A stretch of 64,000 nucleotides of DNA, taken from positions 186,001-250,000 of the forward strand of contig NC_031474.1 of NCBI RefSeq assembly GCF_000006565.2, read 5' to 3'. Shown piece after piece: positions 61,601-64,000 of this stretch. The notes below the pieces were generated by a model. It searched no databases, was not told the origin of the DNA, and saw only the letters and a program-made list of their open reading frames with translations. The stretch is from Toxoplasma gondii ME49 (Eukaryota; Apicomplexa; Conoidasida; Eucoccidiorida; Sarcocystidae). Position 1 is the stretch's first letter; every line of letters begins with the position of its first letter. The position numbers and the translations under genes are program-made.

Positions 61601-63900
61601 TGTTGAAGCCTCACATTCCTCGTTTCAGACCGGTCTGTCTCGTACTCGCTTCCGACGAGTGAAGCATGCGAAGGCGCGCCGCCAGCCTCGTATCCAGCCT
61701 CGAACTCCCCTCTCTCTTCCTCGTCACGAGCGCGAGTTGTCACCTCCGCTTCTTCTCTCGCTTCGCCTCTGTGACTGCCAAGTGCCCCGTCTCCAGCAAC
61801 TGGTGCGCCGCCAGACACAATCAACAGGAGGGTCCAGAGTCTTTGCTGCTGGCAGTCGGCGGAAAGTACGGAGTTTGCGCCTGCCGCGGACGCGTCTTCG
61901 CTCCCGCGTTTCGGGCAAGTCTGGTCTCCCTGTGTCTCTCGCGGAAAGAAGAAGAGAGGCGGGAAGCGCATGTACAAATTCACGAGGGTCTTCAAACTGT
62001 AGACGCACCTGAGGTAGAAAGCATCGGATTCCGCGGTCGACCAGGCAGCCAGACTCCGCAATCGCGCGGCTCCTAAACTCCGTAAAAGCGAAGGGTGGCA
62101 CATCCCCCCACTCCGATTTGTATTGGTGAACCATCCGGTGTTCAGCGCGGTCGCTGGGGCCCCGAGCCTCTCCCAGTCTGTGACTGCATGCGCTCGGCTC
62201 GGCGCCCCCGCTGAAGCCTCTGAGGTCCACGCGCCGGGGAGCGAGCCGCCTGCCGCCTCCAGACTTCCTCCGTGGCTCTCGAGAAGCAGCAGCGGCAGCG
62301 CGGACAGGGGTGCGGCAGAGAGAGACGAGAAGAACGCGCCCAGGGGCAGGCGGCTGTCGAAGAGGAACGCGGGGAACGCACCCAATCCAGACCTTGCGCA
62401 GAGGTCGGTGTTCCACTGGCGCAAGCAGCTGTCCAACGACAGAGGCTGCGGCGACGCAGCGCTTCGAAAGACGCCGTGGAAGTCGACGGAGTGGGAACAA
62501 CCCGAGTGCGCCTGGCTCCACAGACGAAGGGAAGCAGATGCATTTCGAGGCCGGGGCGCGACTGGACCTGCGCGACGGTCGAGAGGAGGTGACAGAGATG
62601 TCTCAGCAGTGCCAGACGCGAGTTGCGACCCTTCCGAGGAGGCCGGCATTCGAGGTCGAGACCCGGTGAAGAAGGCAGAGAAACCGGATGTGAGAGAAGA
62701 CGGATAGTGGCGAGACCAGGCCGAGGAATTCGAAGGCAACGAGCTGGGCGCAGAGCGCATGCGGGGAATCGGCGCACCAGCTCGCGGCTGCAAGGCGTGG
62801 ATAGCGTAGGCCTCCAGCAGGGCACATGTCGCCGTATTGGCGAGGAGCAGGGCGGCTTCTTCGAGCAGGAGACGATTCTCCGTTCCACCGTACCAAGAAG
62901 GCAGGAGGACAAACGCATCCAGAGCTGCCCGCAAGCGCCGAGCCCACAGCGTCGTGCCAGTGCTGGTCCAGTCTTGGACTCTGCCCACGGGCCTCGCCGT
63001 CGGAACTGCGCGCGAGAGGCCCTGGCGAAGACTCGCGAGGGAAACGAGGTCATGCGGATACACAGCTGCTGCTGGTGAAGCTTCTTCCATCGAGAAGGTC
63101 GAAGGTTGCCGGCCATGCAAATCGAGAAACGCAGAGGCGGGAAGTGCCATTGCGTCCGCGAGTGCTTGACAGGCAACTGCTCTTTGCGACGCTGAAGCGC
63201 CGACGGTCTCTCCTTGCGGGGGCCCCCCAGTTCCTTGTCCCCGGTGTCGCGGGTGGCGACTGTCGCTGCCCGCGGCTTCTCGGCTGCTTTCTCTGGCTTT
63301 CTGAAAGCCACAGTGCTGGCGGTCTCGTCGCGAAGACTTCCTTCGGTCGAATGCAGGAGTTTCCGTCAGTGCACTGGAGTCCCCCCAGTTGCTGAAAGTG
63401 GTGACGTCCAGAGAAGATTCCGAAAAGCGCCTCCACGCTGCAGGAGAAACCACGAAAGCTGTCGAGGCCTCGACGTGAGGCAGCAAAGCGCAGCCAAAGA
63501 GGCTTCCTGGTTTGTCGGCTCTGCCGTCGAGCGCGGCTACCCTGTCCAGATTGCATGCGTACTCCGCGAGAAATGCGCCGAGCGCTTCAAGGTCTGGGTG
63601 AGGAGGGGAGTTTCCGGAACGGATCTCCTGTGACAGGGAAACCTGGCCGGGAGAGTCTGGCGGAGGCGCAGGCGGGACAGGGGGCAACGTATTGTCCTCT
63701 GTGCCCGTCAGAAGTCCAAGATCGACAGATCCTTGATCCTTATTCATGTGGTTTGCGACTGTGGGATGTTCCCCGAACGCCTGCGCAGGCGGAGACCTCT
63801 CGCAAGGAGCTGCTTCGGCCTCGCCAGACGACGGCTGGTTCATGTCGCTCTCGGGCGGGGTAGCCGAGAGGCCTCGGATACTCGACAGAGAAGTCGACAT
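7952..63900 (-). CDS. giant HECT-type E3 ubiquitin ligase, 13 exons, about 16,754 aa
   Basis: HECT ligases accept ubiquitin from an E2 on a catalytic cysteine and pass it to a substrate lysine. Thirteen minus-strand exons chain with matching phases: 63900-58267, 57625-53174, 53065-53000, 52720-52634, 51816-49796, 49563-43392, 42574-29121, 28542-27114, 26579-18152, 17801-9865, 9379-9233, 8858-8656 and 8186-7952. The order of modules is an SPRY/ConA-like domain (about 1600-1925), CUB-like A (3225-3435), a ZZ-like finger (9226-9293), CUB-like B (10480-10860), CUB-like C (12055-13035) and HECT (about 16115-16754). Key HECT motifs are [27 protein letters not shown] and LPTASTCFF, with Cys near 16710. 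Known HECT giants such as HERC1 and HECTD4 have about 4000-4900 residues; the excess here is mainly low complexity. The start at 63900 has a CAAAATG context, but the frame stays open to the window edge, so the protein could be longer. The HECT call is firm; the single-gene model and exact exon ends are inferred. Confidence 0.82.
8187..8655 (-). other. intron 12 of the HECT gene
   Basis: 469 bp between donor GAG/GTAATC and acceptor CGTCTCAG. Nothing else is seen in it. Confidence 0.65.
8656..8858 (-). other. HECT gene exon 12: HECT C-lobe start
   Basis: Acceptor GCATGCAG/CGG, donor ATGAG/GTAATC (phase 2). It encodes [19 protein letters not shown] followed by [14 protein letters not shown], the conserved N-lobe/C-lobe junction of HERC1/HECTD4-type HECT domains. 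Confidence 0.85.
8859..9232 (-). other. intron 11 of the HECT gene
   Basis: 374 bp between donor ATG/GTAAGG and acceptor GCATGCAG. Nothing else is seen in it. Confidence 0.65.
9233..9379 (-). other. HECT gene exon 11: end of HECT N-lobe
   Basis: Exactly 49 codons, phase 0 at both ends, acceptor TTCCGCAG/CTC and donor ATG/GTAAGG. It encodes [20 protein letters not shown] and [16 protein letters not shown], matching the conserved L-x-E-L-x-x-L-(I/V)-C-G segment of HECT domains. Confidence 0.82.
9380..9864 (-). other. intron 10 of the HECT gene
   Basis: 485 bp between donor AAG/GTGAGG and acceptor ATTCCGCAG. The frame stays open some 170 bases past the donor, but removing this intron restores the HECT N-lobe spacing (ALFAK directly before [10 protein letters not shown]). 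Confidence 0.65.
9865..17801 (-). other. HECT gene exon 10 (7.9 kb): low complexity, then HECT N-lobe
   Basis: Acceptor TTTTTGCAG/GA (phase 1), donor GCCAAG/GTGAGG (phase 0). The first two thirds are Ser/Arg/Glu-rich with few ordered islands, including a strongly basic helix near 13000 ([16 protein letters not shown]). The HECT N-lobe begins near 11200: [19 protein letters not shown], later [19 protein letters not shown] and [19 protein letters not shown]. Spacer insertions of roughly 60-150 residues (about 10600-10880 and 9960-10130) stretch the domain to about 640 residues instead of the usual 350. Confidence 0.78.
17802..18151 (-). other. intron 9 of the HECT gene
   Basis: 350 bp between donor TTCG/GTAGGT and acceptor TTTTTGCAG. 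I see no repeat or extra exon. Confidence 0.6.
18152..26579 (-). other. HECT gene exon 9 (8.4 kb): helical islands and CUB-like module C
   Basis: Acceptor TTTTGTCAG/GTC (phase 0), donor TTCG/GTAGGT (phase 1). The N-terminal third carries short ordered helices separated by spacers, for example [20 protein letters not shown], a Cys-rich patch [20 protein letters not shown] near 25700, and [20 protein letters not shown] near 24500. A CUB-like module opens with [13 protein letters not shown] (about 23720), continues through [13 protein letters not shown] and [16 protein letters not shown], and closes with [14 protein letters not shown] (about 20800). Roughly 700 residues of spacer sit inside it. 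The rest is Ser/Gly/Glu-rich. Confidence 0.7.
26580..27113 (-). other. intron 8 of the HECT gene
   Basis: 534 bp between donor CAG/GTACAG and acceptor TTTTGTCAG. It contains the 57-bp palindrome described separately and no supported exon. Confidence 0.65.
26971..27027. repeat. near-perfect 57-bp palindrome (hairpin) in intron 8
   Basis: The left arm GTTTCGACACAATATTA (26971-26987) is the exact reverse complement of the right arm at 27011-27027. The 23-bp centre is almost pure TA and itself nearly self-complementary. It lies in the predicted intron 26580-27113, so the transcript would form a strong hairpin. No flanking target-site duplication is evident. Confidence 0.9.
27114..28542 (-). other. 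HECT gene exon 8: end of CUB-like module B
   Basis: Acceptor TTTCTGCAG/C (phase 2), donor GCCCAG/GTACAG (phase 0). It opens with [20 protein letters not shown], continuing the module begun in exon 7, and closes it with [13 protein letters not shown] near 27870 after an Arg/Gly-rich insertion. It ends in predicted helices ([18 protein letters not shown]) that run on into exon 9. Confidence 0.72.
28611..28708. repeat. TA/TACA microsatellite
   Basis: Nearly 100 bp of TATATA broken by TACA units, within intron 7. No stops interrupt it on the minus strand, so it makes a spurious Tyr-Ile open frame. Confidence 0.9.
28951..29030. repeat. imperfect AT-rich microsatellite
   Basis: About 80 bp of ACATATA, TATA and TATTATG units near the donor side of intron 7. 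Confidence 0.85.
29121..42574 (-). other. HECT gene exon 7: 13.45-kb uninterrupted coding exon
   Basis: Acceptor CTCGGTCAG/GCC (phase 0), donor GCATGCAG/GTAAAA (phase 2), 4,484 codons. Recognisable islands are the opening [20 protein letters not shown], a helical stretch near 39000-41500, a zinc-finger pair near 33130-33330, a conserved-looking module near 31540-31840 ([36 protein letters not shown]), and the start of CUB-like module B (LHSESRHPY near 29540, then [10 protein letters not shown]). Most of the remainder is acidic, Gly/Arg or Ser low complexity. Confidence 0.72.
42575..43391 (-). other. intron 6 of the HECT gene
   Basis: 817 bp between donor AAG/GTAAGA and acceptor TCGGTCAG. I see no repeat, RNA gene or phase-compatible extra exon in it. 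Confidence 0.6.
43392..49563 (-). other. HECT gene exon 6 (6.2 kb)
   Basis: Acceptor CCAATGCAG/G (phase 2), donor TTTAAG/GTAAGA (phase 0). It encodes alternating hydrophobic helices (such as [20 protein letters not shown]) and long Arg/Ser/Glu spacers. The end is well ordered: [35 protein letters not shown] and [20 protein letters not shown]. It could be a beta module that continues into the start of exon 7; I cannot assign a family. Confidence 0.68.
49796..51816 (-). other. HECT gene exon 5: end of CUB-like module A, then helical repeats
   Basis: Acceptor TTTCCTCAG/TTC (phase 0), donor CCGAG/GTAGGA (phase 2). It opens with [20 protein letters not shown], the closing strand of module A, followed by Leu-rich helices typical of alpha-solenoids ([38 protein letters not shown]). 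A Ser-rich spacer lies between. Confidence 0.7.
51817..52633 (-). other. intron 4 of the HECT gene
   Basis: 817 bp between donor GAG/GTCAGG and acceptor TTTTTTCCTCAG. Apart from a TA microsatellite near 52100 it holds a purine-rich stretch around 52430-52560 and no supported exon. Confidence 0.6.
52083..52127. repeat. TA-rich microsatellite in intron 4
   Basis: About 45 bp of imperfect TA/TATTTA repeat within the predicted intron 51817-52633. Confidence 0.85.
52634..52720 (-). other. HECT gene exon 4 (87 nt)
   Basis: 29 codons, phase 0 at both ends, pyrimidine-rich acceptor ending GTGCCAG and donor ATCGAG/GTCAGG. It encodes [17 protein letters not shown] and [10 protein letters not shown] second phase-0 acceptor (TTTCAG at 52853) would extend the exon upstream to 52852 and add 44 residues with no stop, so two protein forms are possible. 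Confidence 0.6.
53000..53065 (-). other. HECT gene exon 3 (66 nt)
   Basis: 22 codons, phase 0 at both ends, acceptor CAGTCAG/GAA and donor ATTCAG/GTTTGT. It encodes [19 protein letters not shown]. The L-x-F...T-I-Y-Q-x-I pattern recalls a short conserved strand-helix found upstream of the HECT domain in TRIP12/HECTD1-like ligases; that similarity is from memory only. Confidence 0.6.
53174..57625 (-). other. HECT gene exon 2 (4.45 kb): end of SPRY-like domain, solenoid, start of CUB-like A
   Basis: Acceptor GTGTTTCAG/GTC and donor ATTCGC/GTAAGA, both phase 0. It begins [19 protein letters not shown] and [20 protein letters not shown], which complete the SPRY/ConA-like fold of exon 1. Hydrophobic helices follow ([37 protein letters not shown]) separated by charged spacers. 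Near 53550 [19 protein letters not shown] opens CUB-like module A, and [20 protein letters not shown] continues it. Confidence 0.72.
57683..57708. repeat. (TA)13 microsatellite in intron 1
   Basis: An uninterrupted TA run of about 26 bp, close to the acceptor side of intron 1. Confidence 0.9.
57921..58080. repeat. imperfect GATA/GAGATA tandem repeat in intron 1
   Basis: About 160 bp made of GATA, TAGA, GAGATATA and related units, degenerate but continuous. It is non-coding by position, and its spurious minus-strand reading is Tyr/Ile/Ser-rich. Confidence 0.85.
58267..63900 (-). other. HECT gene exon 1 (5.6 kb): N-terminus and SPRY/ConA-like domain
   Basis: ATG at 63900 in a CAAAATG context, donor GGCAAGCTG/GTAAGA (phase 0), 1,878 codons. 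The first 1,600 residues mix Ser/Arg/Asp low complexity with helices such as [20 protein letters not shown]. The last 280 residues look SPRY/ConA-like: [38 protein letters not shown] and [20 protein letters not shown]. That is the usual G-D plus L-D-F-x-x-D-G layout, with insertions. No stop separates the ATG from the window edge. Confidence 0.7.
61378..61440 (-). repeat. coding AGA/GAA-type triplet repeat (poly-serine)
   Basis: A purine-rich triplet run on plus reads as an uninterrupted serine tract of about 15 on minus, in exon 1 of the HECT gene near residue 830. It is a likely length-variable site between strains. Confidence 0.75.
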
Positions 63901-64000
63901 TTTGCAGCAGAGACAGCGAAACACAGGAACTTTTCGAGGTCTCAACCTGCGAGTTGCAGGACACACAACCCAAAAAAGTGGACGGACATTCACATCACCG
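63901..64000 (-). other. upstream edge of the HECT gene
   Basis: The 100 bases before the chosen ATG have no in-frame stop. They are either 5' untranslated sequence or more coding sequence. A CGCAG about 55 bases upstream could be an acceptor if an earlier exon exists. Confidence 0.4.

Noticed and set aside
7952..63900. Reading the large open blocks as five or more separate genes
   Set aside because: Each block boundary has a matching donor and acceptor in phase, and three folds (SPRY-like, CUB-like A and B) are complete only after joining.

Overview
The window looks like nuclear DNA of a tissue-cyst coccidian of the Toxoplasma / Neospora / Hammondia group; I lean towards a Toxoplasma-like genome but cannot name the species. 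The signs are GC-rich coding sequence full of Ser/Arg/Glu low complexity, frequent GCATGC words, CAAA-type sequence in front of ATGs, ordinary GT-AG introns, and AT or GATA microsatellites in non-coding DNA. I see no bacterial operons, tRNA, rRNA, CRISPR array or insertion sequence.

The left 7.9 kb holds small intron-containing genes on alternating strands: a weakly supported 128-residue minus-strand gene (606-1376), a 204-residue coiled-coil protein on plus (1589-2571), a 99-residue basic protein on minus (3490-4011), and a 369-residue multi-pass membrane protein of the TMEM144 / drug-metabolite-transporter type on plus (4276-6828). The first two and the last two form head-to-head pairs with 212 and 264 bp between start codons. 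The inner genes and the last pair meet tail to tail.

The remaining 56 kb (7952-63900, minus strand) is best read as one gene. Thirteen exons can be chained with every splice phase matching. They give 50,265 coding bases and a predicted protein of 16,754 residues, one of the largest E3 ubiquitin ligases I know of. The C-terminus is a complete HECT domain of the HERC1/HECTD4 class with its catalytic cysteine. An SPRY / concanavalin-A-like domain lies near the N-terminus. Between them are three CUB-like beta modules, a ZZ-like zinc finger and many short ordered islands, embedded in thousands of residues of charged or Ser-rich low complexity. Nearly all microsatellites in the window fall in the predicted introns of this gene, which independently supports the exon map.

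The gene products have no obvious shared pathway. The HECT giant should attach ubiquitin to partners docked on its modules. The TMEM144-like protein should sit in a membrane, probably moving a small metabolite. The coiled-coil and small basic proteins have no assigned role. All exon boundaries were derived by eye from splice signals and phase, without transcript evidence.
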